Made by a program: the position numbers and the translations under genes
Assembly: GCA_016287815.1 (NCBI GenBank)
Contig: JAEEWW010000002.1
Coordinates: 1-64,000 of the forward strand
Reading direction: 5' to 3'
Length of the DNA: 64,000 bases
DNA from: Treponema sp.
GTDB lineage: Bacteria; Spirochaetota; Spirochaetia; Treponematales; Treponemataceae
Notes under the pieces: generated by a model
Database searches by the model: none
Told to the model about the DNA's origin: nothing
Seen by the model: only the letters and a program-made list of their open reading frames with translations
Part shown: piece by piece, positions 1-9,221 of the stretch
Layout: every line of letters starts with the position of its first letter
Position numbering within the stretch: position 1 is the first letter of the stretch

Positions 1-410
1 AAATCGCTTCCCGTCCATAGGGTATGCGAAAAAGTTGCACCGCCAAAAGAACAGAATTGAATGTTAGATTCAAGAAGATTACAGTCTGTAAAAACTGAAA
101 ATTCCCAGACACTCATGCGGCTTCGCATTCCTTTTGATTTTATGTTGGAAAAATTGCAGTGCTGAAAGTTGCAGCCGTAAAATCGCTTTCCGGTGAAATC
201 AAGTCCTGTAAAAGAAAGTCCACAGGCATTCAATCCGACTATTTTTTCATTATTTACTATATAAAGAACAATATCCTTGATGGCTTTTTCCGGGTTTGGA
301 ATATGATCCAGACAGTAATTACCGGATTCAATAAGATTTCCGTCTGCTGAAAAAGAAGAAAGTGATACACCTTTGCAGGAAGCAACATTGCATGGATTTT
401 GAAGAAACAT
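1..410 (-). CDS. Pentapeptide-repeat protein, C-terminus cut by window edge
   Basis: Reading the minus strand from an ATG at 410 gives an open frame of about 136 codons that runs off the left edge. A 55-residue lead-in is followed by five-residue repeats with a central aromatic or Leu and Cys/Asn/Ala flanks (for example GCNFQ-HCNFS and, later, CNLLE-SNIQF-CSFGG-ATFSH), the signature of the pentapeptide-repeat beta-helix. A GAGGTG Shine-Dalgarno lies 5 bases before the ATG. The family is structural; members range from gyrase-protecting proteins to uncharacterised ones, so no specific role can be assigned. It is divergent from the zinc-ribbon gene at 490. Confidence 0.75.
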   Translation of the reverse strand, partial: MFLQNPCNVASCKGVSLSSFSADGNLIESGNYCLDHIPNPEKAIKDIVLYIVNNEKIVGLNACGLSFTGLDFTGKRFYGCNFQHCNFSNIKSKGMRSRMSVWEFSVFTDCNLLESNIQFCSFGGATFSHTLWTGSD

Positions 411-489
411 ATGCTCACCTCGAACTTGTTCTTATTATTATAATCATACGGTCTTGCACCGCTTTAGTCAAACGGATAAAATATTCTGT

Positions 490-897
490 ATGTGTTGGAA
501 ATGCGGAAGTACTATAGAAAAAGGAACTCTTATTTCAAGGACTTCAGAATGTCCGGTCTGCGGAAAAGATTTACATTCATGCAAAAACTGTAAGTTTTAT
601 TCACCGGGTTCTCATTATGACTGCCATGAAACAATTGATGAGCTTGTAAAAGATAAGGAAAAAGCCAATTTTTGCGACAGTTTTTCTGTACGGTTTGATT
701 TTTCTGTGTCTGGAGCAGGCAGCGCAAGCAATTCCGCTGCTTCCGATGATAATTCTGATTCTTCCTGTAATGCAGCACAGAAAGCCCGGAATGCTGCGGC
801 TGCATTATTCGGTGAATCTTCTGAATCCTGTGCTGACAGTCCGGATAAAGCCAGAGACGCATTTAACAGCCTTTTTGGAAGTCTTGTATGCCTTTAA
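490..897 (+). CDS. Small zinc-ribbon protein, function unknown
   Basis: A 135-residue protein beginning MCWKCG. The N-terminal half has paired Cys motifs (CWKC, CPVC, CKNC) plus a later His/Cys, typical of a zinc ribbon. The C-terminal half is low complexity, rich in Ser and Ala. An upstream ATG at 454 is possible, but a TATAAT at 439-444 would place the transcript start near 451, so 490 is the better start and it puts the Cys motif at the N-terminus. Its last 10 bases overlap murI, implying co-transcription and translational coupling. No function is recognised. Confidence 0.7.
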   Translation: MCWKCGSTIEKGTLISRTSECPVCGKDLHSCKNCKFYSPGSHYDCHETIDELVKDKEKANFCDSFSVRFDFSVSGAGSASNSAASDDNSDSSCNAAQKARNAAAALFGESSESCADSPDKARDAFNSLFGSLVCL

Positions 898-1751
898 AAT
901 TTGCTATTCTTGATTCCGGTACCGGTGGAATTCCATACATGCAGTATATTAAGCATGTTTGCAGTGATTCTTACTGTCTTTATCTTGCTGATACCCTTCA
1001 TTTTCCATATGGAACAAAAACAAAAGAAGAAGTTGCCTCCTGTGCATGTGATTGTGTTTCTCTTATTCTGTCAAAATGGAACCCTGATGCCATTGTTGTA
1101 GCCTGCAATACAATTTCTGTTACGGCATTGGATATTCTTAGAACGAAGTTTCCTGCTGTTCCGATTGTTGGTACTGTGCCTGCAATAAAACTTGCGGCTT
1201 CTGTTTCTAAAAAAAGAAATATTGGACTTCTTGCAACAGAAGGAACTGTTCGCCAGCCTTATATTAACTATTTAAAAGATAATTTTGCTTCAGATTGTAA
1301 GCTTGTTTTACGTGGTGATACAGAGCTTGTTGATTTTGTTGAACATAAGTTTTTTAAGGCAACGGAACAGGAATGTCTTGCAGCGGTAAAACCTGCCTGC
1401 GATTATTTTTTGTCTGAAGGTTGTGATGCCATAATCTTAGGCTGTACGCACTTTGTTCATCTGCGCTCTGTTTTTGAAAAATACGTTAAGGATAAAGCCT
1501 GTATAGTTGATTCACAGGAAGGCGTTGCCCGGCAAACTCTTAAGGTGGCTTCCCTTGCGCATGAACGTTCCTTGAACTCTAATGAAGAAAAAAATGATAA
1601 TCTTTTTTCTGCCATTGCTGATTTCCTTGACGATCATCCTTTAGATCAAAGCCTTTTTGTTACAGGTTTTCCGGGGGAAAATCTTTCTGCCCAATATGAA
1701 AAACTATGCCGCTGCCTTAATATTCCATGGGGTGGAATATTAAAACAATAG
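888..1751 (+). CDS. murI: Glutamate racemase
   Basis: A 287-residue enzyme that interconverts L- and D-glutamate to supply D-Glu for peptidoglycan in the cytoplasm. The N-terminus carries the DSGTGGIPYM motif. The two catalytic cysteines are visible in VACNT (about residue 71) and LGCTHF (about residue 184), which is the cofactor-independent Asp/Glu racemase pattern. Length is usual for the family. It overlaps the upstream zinc-ribbon gene by 10 bases and has no separate promoter that I can see. It ends 50 bases before the promoter of the response regulator. Confidence 0.93.
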   Translation: MPLKFAILDSGTGGIPYMQYIKHVCSDSYCLYLADTLHFPYGTKTKEEVASCACDCVSLILSKWNPDAIVVACNTISVTALDILRTKFPAVPIVGTVPAIKLAASVSKKRNIGLLATEGTVRQPYINYLKDNFASDCKLVLRGDTELVDFVEHKFFKATEQECLAAVKPACDYFLSEGCDAIILGCTHFVHLRSVFEKYVKDKACIVDSQEGVARQTLKVASLAHERSLNSNEEKNDNLFSAIADFLDDHPLDQSLFVTGFPGENLSAQYEKLCRCLNIPWGGILKQ

Positions 1752-1802
1752 AAAAAATCTTTTCTTAAATTCCTTGTAATAATTACAATTTTTTTAAGAT
1801 AC

Positions 1803-1831
1803 TTGAAAATCAGAATAATCTTATGTAAACT
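1803..1831 (+). promoter_or_regulatory. Sigma70-type promoter, leaderless configuration, for response regulator
   Basis: TTGAAA (1803-1808), 17-base spacer, TAAACT (1826-1831). Only 7 bases separate the -10 from the ATG at 1839, so the predicted transcript start coincides with the start codon. The in-frame TTG at 1803 is part of the -35 box and is unlikely to be the start codon. Confidence 0.65.
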
Positions 1832-1838
1832 AAGAAGC

Positions 1839-2534
1839 ATGAGAATATTACTTGTAGAAGATGAAGAACGCCTTTCGCAGGCTCTGGTAGAAATTTTTAA
1901 AGAAAATAAGTTTGTTATTGATGCCGTCTACAATGGAACAGACGGACTTGATGCAGCCCGTACTGGTATTTATGATTTAGTCATTCTTGATATCATGCTT
2001 CCCAAGATGGACGGTATTACAGTTCTTCGTACTTTGCGTGATGAAAAAAATGCAGTTCCGGTTTTATTGCTTACTGCAAAAGAAGAAATTTCAGATAAGG
2101 TTGAAGGACTTGACAGTGGTGCTGATGACTACATGACAAAGCCTTTTTCTACGGAAGAACTGCTTGCTCGTGTAAGGGCACTTACAAGAAGAAGGGGAGA
2201 AGTACGGGATGATAATCTTACTGTCGGCGACCTTTCCCTTAACCGTAAGAACTGCGAACTTGTTTCTAAAGAAACTGGTCAGGTTTTAAAACTTTCTTTA
2301 AAAGAATATCAGATACTTGAACTTTTGTTCCGTCACCCTCATGAAGTAATTACCAAGGAAGACATTATTGACCGTATCTGGGGCGATAAAAGCACAGCAG
2401 AATACAATAATGTTGAAGTTTATATTTCATTTATCCGTAAAAAAATGGAATTCCTTAAGGTAAAGACTGTTATCAGAACGGCAAGAGGAATCGGCTATTC
2501 TCTTGAAGAAAAAGAAACAGGGGCTGTCCTTTAA
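1839..2534 (+). CDS. OmpR-family response regulator
   Basis: A 231-residue DNA-binding response regulator. An N-terminal receiver (about 1-120) has the acidic pair in LLVEDEE, the phosphoacceptor Asp in VILDIMLPKMDG, a Thr in LLLTAK and the Lys of TKPF. A C-terminal winged helix (about 135-228) ends in the typical RTARGIGYSL wing. Start 1839 gives the canonical MRILLVEDE N-terminus. The partner kinase follows 36 bases downstream, so the two form a standard two-component operon. The signal and target genes are not evident. Confidence 0.92.
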   Translation: MRILLVEDEERLSQALVEIFKENKFVIDAVYNGTDGLDAARTGIYDLVILDIMLPKMDGITVLRTLRDEKNAVPVLLLTAKEEISDKVEGLDSGADDYMTKPFSTEELLARVRALTRRRGEVRDDNLTVGDLSLNRKNCELVSKETGQVLKLSLKEYQILELLFRHPHEVITKEDIIDRIWGDKSTAEYNNVEVYISFIRKKMEFLKVKTVIRTARGIGYSLEEKETGAVL

Positions 2535-2570
2535 GAATCTGCTTTGGTTGATTTATATTAGTTGGTTTAT

Positions 2571-3929
2571 ATGCGAAGAATAAAAATCAGTTCGTTTGCA
2601 AAAATCAGGCTCAGAATTATTTTCGTTACAATGCTGATTCATGCTACGATTTTTATCGGTCTGTTTTCAGTAATAAGAATTTCAAGCGAAGTAGCAAATA
2701 ACGAATGTTCTTTTAACTATATAGACAGCATTATAGAAAACCACGGGAATCCCGTATTTAACTTTTCATCAACTACGGATTTTAAAGAGGCCTATCCTAA
2801 TCTACCGTTTACTCCGCTTTTTCAGAATGTTTATCCTTATTCGCTAAAAGCGACGAAGCTATATTTTTCAGAAGGAATGTCATTAAGAAAATTCTGTTCC
2901 GTAAAGGTAAAATTTGACGGCGAAAATTTAAGGATTTTATCAACTTACAGCAAGTCTATTTCAGAAGACACGATACAAGATGTTACTCAAAACATTTTTA
3001 AAAAAGTTATTATTGGGGAACGACAGGGAAATTACAGAAGGTTTTTATGGAAATGTAAGGCTGTAGACAAAAACGGCACATACCTTCTTGTTTTTTTGGA
3101 TAATTCAATATTTTTTGACTATCTTCAAGCCTTACGGCAGATAAGAAGACATGTTCTGTTTATGGGACAGTTCTTTTCATTTTTATTTTCTTTTATCCTT
3201 TCTTCGTGGGCAATCCACATGTTTAAAATAGAATTCAACAGGCAGAAGCGTTTTCTTTCAGATGCAGGGCATGAATTAAAAACTCCGGTTTCTGTAATAA
3301 GTGCAAATGTTGATGTTCTTCTTTCTTCATATCCCGGAAATAAATGGCTTGGCTATATCCAGACAGAAACGGAACGTATGGCAGAGCTGACAAAAAAACT
3401 GCTTTATCTTGCCCGCTCCGATGCAAATGAAAACAAGTTTTTGATGCGTTCTTTTAATGTTTGTTCTTCTATTATGGAAGTTGTGCTTCCGTTTGAAAGC
3501 GTTGTCTTTGAACAGGGAAAAATCCTTGAAATGGATTTACCGCCGGAAGGTATTATGGTCTATGCCGATGAAGCTTCCGTAAAACAGGTTGCAGTAATTT
3601 TTCTGGATAACGCCCTTAAAAATACGGAAGAAAATGCACATATAAAAATTTCTGTTTCCTGCCAGAAAAACAAATGCCTTTTAAAAGTTTACAATACCGG
3701 CCTTGGAATAAAACCTGAAGACCTTAAAAAAATATTCCAGCGGTTTTATCGTTCAGACACTTCACGGAACCGCCTTACAGGCGGTTCCGGTCTTGGTCTT
3801 GCCATTGCCTCTTCTATTGCTGAAGCCCACAACACATCTGTTTATGCCCAGAGCGAATACGGAAAATATGCCGAATTTGTCTTTGAAATTCCTCTTGATA
3901 CAAAAAAAATTAAAAAAGCTATTGGCTAA
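2571..3929 (+). CDS. Two-component sensor histidine kinase
   Basis: A 452-residue membrane kinase. One membrane segment lies near residues 13-33 and a second near 195-220, bracketing an extracytoplasmic sensor of about 160 residues with no recognised family. The H box is HELKTPVSV, followed by an N box around FLDNALKNTEEN, then a G1-like LGIKPEDL, the F box FQRFYR, and G2 GGSGLGLAIA. I prefer the ATG at 2571 (MRRIKIS) over the TTG at 2562. It should phosphorylate the regulator encoded immediately upstream. The ligand is unknown. Confidence 0.9.
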   Translation: MRRIKISSFAKIRLRIIFVTMLIHATIFIGLFSVIRISSEVANNECSFNYIDSIIENHGNPVFNFSSTTDFKEAYPNLPFTPLFQNVYPYSLKATKLYFSEGMSLRKFCSVKVKFDGENLRILSTYSKSISEDTIQDVTQNIFKKVIIGERQGNYRRFLWKCKAVDKNGTYLLVFLDNSIFFDYLQALRQIRRHVLFMGQFFSFLFSFILSSWAIHMFKIEFNRQKRFLSDAGHELKTPVSVISANVDVLLSSYPGNKWLGYIQTETERMAELTKKLLYLARSDANENKFLMRSFNVCSSIMEVVLPFESVVFEQGKILEMDLPPEGIMVYADEASVKQVAVIFLDNALKNTEENAHIKISVSCQKNKCLLKVYNTGLGIKPEDLKKIFQRFYRSDTSRNRLTGGSGLGLAIASSIAEAHNTSVYAQSEYGKYAEFVFEIPLDTKKIKKAIG

Positions 3930-3951
3930 GTATGTTTATTTAGGCTAAACT
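3922..3951 (+). promoter_or_regulatory. Promoter for dapL, leaderless configuration
   Basis: TTGGCT (3922-3927), 18-base spacer, TAAACT (3946-3951), then only 6 bases (TTGCCT) to the ATG at 3958. The -35 overlaps the stop codon of the kinase gene. There is no Shine-Dalgarno upstream of the ATG. Confidence 0.55.
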
Positions 3952-3957
3952 TTGCCT

Positions 3958-5187
3958 ATGATAAATAGAAACAAAGGATTTTCAAACTTAACGGCCGGAT
4001 ATCTTTTTCCGGAAATTGCAAGAAGAAGAAGGGAATATGCAGAAAAGCATCCTGGTTCTTCTATAATAAGTCTTGGTATTGGTAATACTACAGAACCTCT
4101 TTCACCGCATATTGCAAAAGCTATGTCAGATTATGCATTGGCTCTTGCAACACCTGAAGGTTATTCAGGTTACGGCGATGAACAGGGACTAAAAGCCCTT
4201 CGTGAAAAAATTGCTCAGGTTTTGTACGCAGGTAAAGTAGACGCTTCCGAAGTATTTATTTCTGACGGTGCAAAATGCGATATTGCCCGCATCCAGACTT
4301 TGTTTGGTCGCGATGTAAAAGTTGCCGTACAGGATCCGGCATATCCGGTATACGTTGACGGTTCGGTTGTAGTTGGTGCTGCCGGCCAAATGAAAGCCGA
4401 TGGTTCCGGTTATGAAGGTATTGTTTATATGCCTTGTGTACCGGAAAATAATTTCTTCCCGGATTTGTCTGTTGTACCTGAAAATTCAATTATATATTTC
4501 TGCTCTCCAAATAATCCTACAGGTGCTGCATCAACAAAAGAAGAACTTACACGCCTTGTAGAATATGCACGCAAGCACGGATGTATAATCATCTTTGATG
4601 CTGCTTACATGGAATTTATACGTAATCCTGAACTTCCAAAAACAATATTTGAAATTCCTGGCGCAAAAGAATGTGCAATTGAAATTAATTCTTTCTCTAA
4701 ACCTGCCGGATTTACAGGTGTTCGTCTTGGCTGGTCAATTGTTCCAAATGAATTGAAATTTGCTGACGGTTCAAGCGTAAATAAAGACTGGAACCGTGTA
4801 ATGACAACTTTGTTCAACGGAGCTTCAAACATTGCTCAGGCAGGCGGGCTTGCCGCTCTTGACGAAGAAGGCCTTAAAGAAATGAAAGCCATCATCGATT
4901 ACTATCTTGAAAACGTAAAAACGATGGGTAAAGTTCTTAATGGTCAGAAATTTAAAGATGCCGGCGTAAAGGTTTACAGCACAGGAAATTCACCGTATCT
5001 TTGGGTTTATTTCCCTGGATATAAGAGCTGGGATATTTTCGATAAAATCCTGGAAGAATGTAATGTTGTTGTAACTCCGGGGTCCGGATTCGGTCCGGCA
5101 GGAGAAGGTTTTGTACGTTTCAGTGCATTTGGACATCATAAAGATGTAGAAGAAGCCTGTAAGCGTTTTGAAAATTTAAAATTATAG
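3958..5187 (+). CDS. dapL: LL-diaminopimelate aminotransferase
   Basis: A 409-residue fold-type I PLP aminotransferase. DapL converts tetrahydrodipicolinate directly to LL-diaminopimelate with glutamate as amino donor, feeding lysine and cell-wall precursor synthesis. Family signatures are strong: AGYLFPEIARRR at the N-terminus, LGIGNTTEPL, SDGAKCD, AVQDPAYPVYVD, CSPNNPTGA, and the PLP lysine in SFSKPAGFTGVR (about K248). Length matches the family. I start at ATG 3958 because the upstream TTG at 3952 lies between the -10 box and the ATG. The gene stands alone behind its own promoter; no other dap gene is in the window. Confidence 0.9.
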   Translation: MINRNKGFSNLTAGYLFPEIARRRREYAEKHPGSSIISLGIGNTTEPLSPHIAKAMSDYALALATPEGYSGYGDEQGLKALREKIAQVLYAGKVDASEVFISDGAKCDIARIQTLFGRDVKVAVQDPAYPVYVDGSVVVGAAGQMKADGSGYEGIVYMPCVPENNFFPDLSVVPENSIIYFCSPNNPTGAASTKEELTRLVEYARKHGCIIIFDAAYMEFIRNPELPKTIFEIPGAKECAIEINSFSKPAGFTGVRLGWSIVPNELKFADGSSVNKDWNRVMTTLFNGASNIAQAGGLAALDEEGLKEMKAIIDYYLENVKTMGKVLNGQKFKDAGVKVYSTGNSPYLWVYFPGYKSWDIFDKILEECNVVVTPGSGFGPAGEGFVRFSAFGHHKDVEEACKRFENLKL

Positions 5188-5208
5188 TTTTATGGACGGA
5201 ATGGGCTG

Positions 5209-5309
5209 GGACTACCGGCCTTCCGTTGCTCCGCTGTCAACGCAGCTTCGGTTCTGCGCCGCCTGATTTTGTTATAGCGGCGCAGAACGCCTTCGGCCAA
5301 CTACAGTCC
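5209..5309. repeat. Imperfect long inverted repeat with 12-bp perfect core
   Basis: GTTCTGCGCCGC at 5251-5262 pairs perfectly with GCGGCGCAGAAC at 5277-5288 around a 14-base loop. Outer arms GGACT (5209-5213) and AGTCC (5305-5309), with GGCC pairs inside them, extend the palindrome imperfectly to about 100 bp. There is no T-tract, so it is not an ordinary intrinsic terminator. It fills most of the gap between the convergent dapL and outer-membrane gene, and is more GC-rich than its surroundings. It is probably a dispersed palindromic element. Confidence 0.6.
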
Positions 5310-5375
5310 GGCGTATTCTGGCCGCGCTCACAAAAATTAGCGGTTGCAATTTCTAAAAGTTTTTCCTTTCTGGTA

Positions 5376-6620
5376 TTACAGATATTTCTGGTAGCTTAAA
5401 TCGACTCTTACAGAATGCTGCCAGTCGTTTGATAATTCACTTGTTATAATCTGAACCATTGCCTGAAATTTAGAAGAAACTCCGTCAACAATAATGTATG
5501 GCGAAACTTTTGCATCTGGATATTCAAATTCTGAACTGTCCGTATCATTTCTTATTAAAGTATCTAAATGCTTTATGCTTGTTCTATCCCATGAAAGTGT
5601 AAAATGTGAACCGAATGTGTAATTTAATTCCTTTGAATGGAAAAGATCGTTAAATATGTTTGCATCGATTCCAAGTGCATTGTCTACAAAAAACAGGTTT
5701 TCTACAGTTTTTTTAGGGAAGCTGAAAAAGCTTAAATTTAATTTGTAATATTCATCTACGAATCTTGGTTCTATAAGAAGATAAAGATTGTCAGAGCTGT
5801 AATCAAAATTTGCTCCGTTGCTCCTTGTAACCCTTAAATCCTGAATTCCAATTTCACCGAAAAGACCGCCTGAATATTTGTTTCCGATAAAGAATTCAGT
5901 TCCTCCATGTAAGAATAATTCATCTACTATAAGAAAACTTTCATCTGCATTAGTGTCATCTGAAGATTTTAAAGGTGCACCAAAACCGCCTGCTATGTCA
6001 AAGCAGAAATTATTAAATACACCTGCAAATCTGGTGTCTAAATTTAATTCATATTTGTTTGTGTTCCGGTGGTTTGCATAGATATAAATTCCGCCTGCTA
6101 TAGGAACTGCGTCTGCCTTTACAATGTACGAGCCGCCTGCTCCAAAGAAGGGTAGTACAGTAGAGCCTTTAAGTCCAAGCCAGCTTTGTGTTATTGCAGA
6201 ATCAATTTCTTCTATACCGAAAAGCCTTCTTAAAAATATATCTGAACCAATCGGTTCGTAAGTTCCAAAAAATAAACTGAAGTAATTTGCAAAACTTCCT
6301 AATAAAAAGTGCTTTGTTACAGAAATCTCGTCAATTCTAAAAACAGCTTCTGTATCTTCTGCAAGACCCGTTTCTATAATATCTGCTGTTTGAACAGAAA
6401 ATTCAGAACGTAATGTCATTTGATTTGAAAAATCAAACTGAGCAGAATAGAATCCCTGTACTTTTAAAATAGGTTCTATATCATCGTATTCAGGATTTGA
6501 TGTTCCTTCCAGTTTTGCACCGGCTTTTCCGCTGAAAGAAGCAGCCGTGATAGCATTTACCGTGCAGAACAATAGAGAAAAAAGTAAACAGGTTTGAAAA
6601 ACAGTTTTTTTCATGGGCAT
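5376..6620 (-). CDS. Exported beta-barrel-type protein, probably outer membrane
   Basis: A 414-residue protein with a signal peptide (Lys start, hydrophobic run, cut likely after NAITAA). The mature part is rich in alternating hydrophobic/aromatic residues and Gly, with repeated amphipathic strands such as YFSLFFGTY and YKLNLSFFSFP, and it finishes in short aromatic strands. This suggests an outer-membrane barrel or porin-like protein. I recognise no named family. A GGAG sits 4 bases before ATG 6620; an ATG at 6614 (MKKT) is also possible. It is divergent from cheA across a 180-bp gap. Confidence 0.65.
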   Translation of the reverse strand: MPMKKTVFQTCLLFSLLFCTVNAITAASFSGKAGAKLEGTSNPEYDDIEPILKVQGFYSAQFDFSNQMTLRSEFSVQTADIIETGLAEDTEAVFRIDEISVTKHFLLGSFANYFSLFFGTYEPIGSDIFLRRLFGIEEIDSAITQSWLGLKGSTVLPFFGAGGSYIVKADAVPIAGGIYIYANHRNTNKYELNLDTRFAGVFNNFCFDIAGGFGAPLKSSDDTNADESFLIVDELFLHGGTEFFIGNKYSGGLFGEIGIQDLRVTRSNGANFDYSSDNLYLLIEPRFVDEYYKLNLSFFSFPKKTVENLFFVDNALGIDANIFNDLFHSKELNYTFGSHFTLSWDRTSIKHLDTLIRNDTDSSEFEYPDAKVSPYIIVDGVSSKFQAMVQIITSELSNDWQHSVRVDLSYQKYL

Positions 6621-6765
6621 AAATCTCCACTTTATCTTATCGGCAGAAATGTTAAATTCGGCTAGTAAAAAGTTGAAAATTCCTGTTAAAAAAATCTAGT
6701 CCTGGTTTTCTATTTTAAATTCTTAAAGTAATTTTTAACAAGATTTGACTTTTGTTGATTTTAAC

Positions 6766-6793
6766 TTGACATCCATTTTGTTTCAGTTAAAAT
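6766..6793 (+). promoter_or_regulatory. Promoter of chemotaxis operon, leaderless configuration
   Basis: A perfect TTGACA (6766-6771), 16-base spacer and TAAAAT (6788-6793). Seven bases then precede the cheA ATG at 6801. No Shine-Dalgarno is present, so cheA is predicted to be translated from a leaderless mRNA. Confidence 0.7.
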
Positions 6794-6800
6794 ATTAAGT

Positions 6801-9212
6801 ATGAGTGATTATTTAGATGCGAGCAATGAAGAATTGTTAAAAGACTTCTTCTCAGAAGCCAGTCAACAAGTCGAAAATCTCGAAAGCAACATTCTTGTTA
6901 TAGAAAATGACCCTGAAAACCATGAAGCAATTGATGAAATTTTCAGGGCTGCGCATACATTGAAAGGTGGCTCTGCAACTGTGGAGATGAATGAACTGTC
7001 AAGTTTCACTCATACGGTTGAAGATGTGCTTGATGAATTGCGTTCTGATCGTCTGAAAGTTACGGAGAACGTTGTAGATGTTCTTCTTTCTGCTATAGAT
7101 GTTATTAAGAGCATGCTGGAATCCCGTTCCAACGGTTCTGTTTACAGTGAAGATGTTTCTGATTTGCTGGAAAAACTTCATTCGTTTATTCCTGCAAAAG
7201 AAAAGAAAAAGTCAAAACCGCCGGTTTCCCTTGCTTCTTTTGCACAGCCGGCTCCTGCCCCGGCACCTGCTGCTCCAGCTCCTGCCGCTTCAGCTGCTCC
7301 TGCTTTAACAGAAGAAGAATACAGCGAATTAAAACGCAATTGTGGAGCGGGACAGCACTTGTGGAGTGTAACCGTTCAGTTTGATGAAAATAATCCTATG
7401 AATTCTGTAGGTGGAATTCAGGTATTTGCGGCATTAAAAGCCTGCGGAACAGTATTAAAGACAGTTCCTGATTTTGATGCGCTTTACGAAGATGAATTCT
7501 ATCCTACGGTTGTATATTATCTTGTAAGTGATTCAAATGCAGATGCATTGGAAGACGCTGCATTTCTGAGCGATGTAACATTAAGTACAGACGCTAAGGA
7601 AGTTACAGGTCCTTCTGCCGGCGGAGCCGCTCCTGCTGCTGCAAAACCTGCACCTCAGGCAGCCCCGGCACCAACACCAGCTCCTGCCCCTGTTGCTGCT
7701 GCAGCCCCGGCACCTGCCCCTGCAGCACCTGCACCACAGGCTGCTGCTCCTGCAAAACCTGCTGAGGCCGCTAAACCTGCCGCTGATAAGCCGAAGCCGG
7801 CTGCGCCTGCAAATCATGCAAATGCTGCTGGTTCAATTCTGCGTGTAGATTCAAGACGTATCGATTCACTTTTGAATCTTGTCAGCGAAACAGTTATTAC
7901 AAAGGCTGCATTCAATCAGCAGGCAAATCAGCTTACAGAACAGCAGCTTCAGTTCCAGAGCCTTGATGTTGCTTTCAAAGAAAGAATTCACCGTCTGTTT
8001 GAACAGTTGCCGCAGTATCTTGAAGAAATAAACAATGGAAAATCTATAAAAGCCATTCAGTCAGAAATTACACAGGAATTTGGAGATATTTATTCAATCT
8101 TCGATCCTTATGAAGCAGCATTTAAGAGCCTTGCCCTTAAATTCCGTTCTTCTACACAGAACCTTGGTCGCATTACAAGCGAACTTCAGGAAGGTGTAAT
8201 GAAGATTCGAATGGTTCCTATCAGTCAGATTTTCAGCCGTTTCCCTCGTGTTATCCGCGATTTGCAGCGTGATTTGAATAAAAAAATCAATCTGGAAATT
8301 GAAGGTGAAGAAACAGAACTTGATAAGTCAGTAGTTGAAGATTTGCTCGACCCGATTATGCACTGTGTACGCAATTCTGTAGACCATGGAATTGAAGCAC
8401 CAAATGTGCGTGTTGCAGCCGGTAAACCTGAAACAGGTACCGTAAAACTTAAGGCTGCCAACGAAGGTAATATGATTAATATTGATATCAGCGATGATGG
8501 TGCCGGTATTGATGTTGATAAAGTTAAGGCAAAGGCTATTCAGAACGGACTTATCCATCCTGATAAGATTCTTACTGATCAGGAAGCATATCAGCTTATT
8601 TTCCAGCCGGGCTTTTCTACGGCGGAAAAAATTACAAATGTTTCAGGCCGTGGTGTAGGTCTTGATGTTGTTAAGACAATGATAGATAAGTTGAACGGTT
8701 CCGTAACGGTTTCTTCACAGAAAGGTGTTGGAACTACGTTCTGTATCCGTTTGCCTCTTACACTTGCAATTATTCAGGGCTTGCTTGTACGTGTTGGTAA
8801 AGAAGTTTACTCAATTCCGATTGTTTCGGTTATTGAAAGCCGCCGCGTACACTTGAGCGAAATTAATACAATTGATAATTACGAAGTTCTTAACGTTCGT
8901 AATGAAGTTATCAGTGTACTTAGATTAAGCCGGTTGTTTAATATTCCGGTAAATGAATCCGGCGAATACTGTTACATAGTTATTGTTGGATCTCAGAATA
9001 AAAAAATTGGTATCATGGTTGATGCTTTGATTGGTGAAGAAGATGTTGTAATTAAACCTCTTCGTGACCAGTTTACCAATTCACCTGGAATTGCTGGTGC
9101 TTCAATTTTGGGAGACGGTTCAGTTTCTCTTATTATTGATGTATCACAGTTGTTGGATTTGGGTGTGCGCCAGGAAATTGATGCACAACAGGCTGTACCG
9201 GAAGGGGTGTAA
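6801..9212 (+). CDS. cheA: Chemotaxis histidine kinase CheA
   Basis: An 803-residue kinase that receives receptor signals and phosphorylates CheY. Domains in order: P1 Hpt with the phospho-His in AAHTLKGGS (H52); an Ala/Pro linker (about 150-170); a P2-like domain (about 172-272); a long Ala/Pro linker (about 273-340); P3 dimerisation; P4 ATPase with the N box near DLLDPIMHCVRNSVDHG and a GRGVGLDVV G box; and P5 CheW-like at the C-terminus. It is first of four chemotaxis genes with spacings of 9, 21 and 16 bases. The two Ala/Pro linkers are long and may make the array partner flexible. Confidence 0.96.
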   Translation: MSDYLDASNEELLKDFFSEASQQVENLESNILVIENDPENHEAIDEIFRAAHTLKGGSATVEMNELSSFTHTVEDVLDELRSDRLKVTENVVDVLLSAIDVIKSMLESRSNGSVYSEDVSDLLEKLHSFIPAKEKKKSKPPVSLASFAQPAPAPAPAAPAPAASAAPALTEEEYSELKRNCGAGQHLWSVTVQFDENNPMNSVGGIQVFAALKACGTVLKTVPDFDALYEDEFYPTVVYYLVSDSNADALEDAAFLSDVTLSTDAKEVTGPSAGGAAPAAAKPAPQAAPAPTPAPAPVAAAAPAPAPAAPAPQAAAPAKPAEAAKPAADKPKPAAPANHANAAGSILRVDSRRIDSLLNLVSETVITKAAFNQQANQLTEQQLQFQSLDVAFKERIHRLFEQLPQYLEEINNGKSIKAIQSEITQEFGDIYSIFDPYEAAFKSLALKFRSSTQNLGRITSELQEGVMKIRMVPISQIFSRFPRVIRDLQRDLNKKINLEIEGEETELDKSVVEDLLDPIMHCVRNSVDHGIEAPNVRVAAGKPETGTVKLKAANEGNMINIDISDDGAGIDVDKVKAKAIQNGLIHPDKILTDQEAYQLIFQPGFSTAEKITNVSGRGVGLDVVKTMIDKLNGSVTVSSQKGVGTTFCIRLPLTLAIIQGLLVRVGKEVYSIPIVSVIESRRVHLSEINTIDNYEVLNVRNEVISVLRLSRLFNIPVNESGEYCYIVIVGSQNKKIGIMVDALIGEEDVVIKPLRDQFTNSPGIAGASILGDGSVSLIIDVSQLLDLGVRQEIDAQQAVPEGV

Positions 9213-9221
9213 GGAATACTT

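Noticed and set aside
454..489. Upstream start of the zinc-ribbon gene at 454
   Set aside because: The predicted transcript start falls near 451, and residues before MCWKCG look unconserved; 490 is preferred but not proven.
1803..1838. TTG start for the response regulator
   Set aside because: The TTG is the -35 box of a good promoter, and the receiver fold begins at ATG 1839.
7581..7817. Minus-strand open frame rich in Arg/Cys/Ser
   Set aside because: It is the antisense of the Ala/Pro linker of CheA, a codon-composition artefact.
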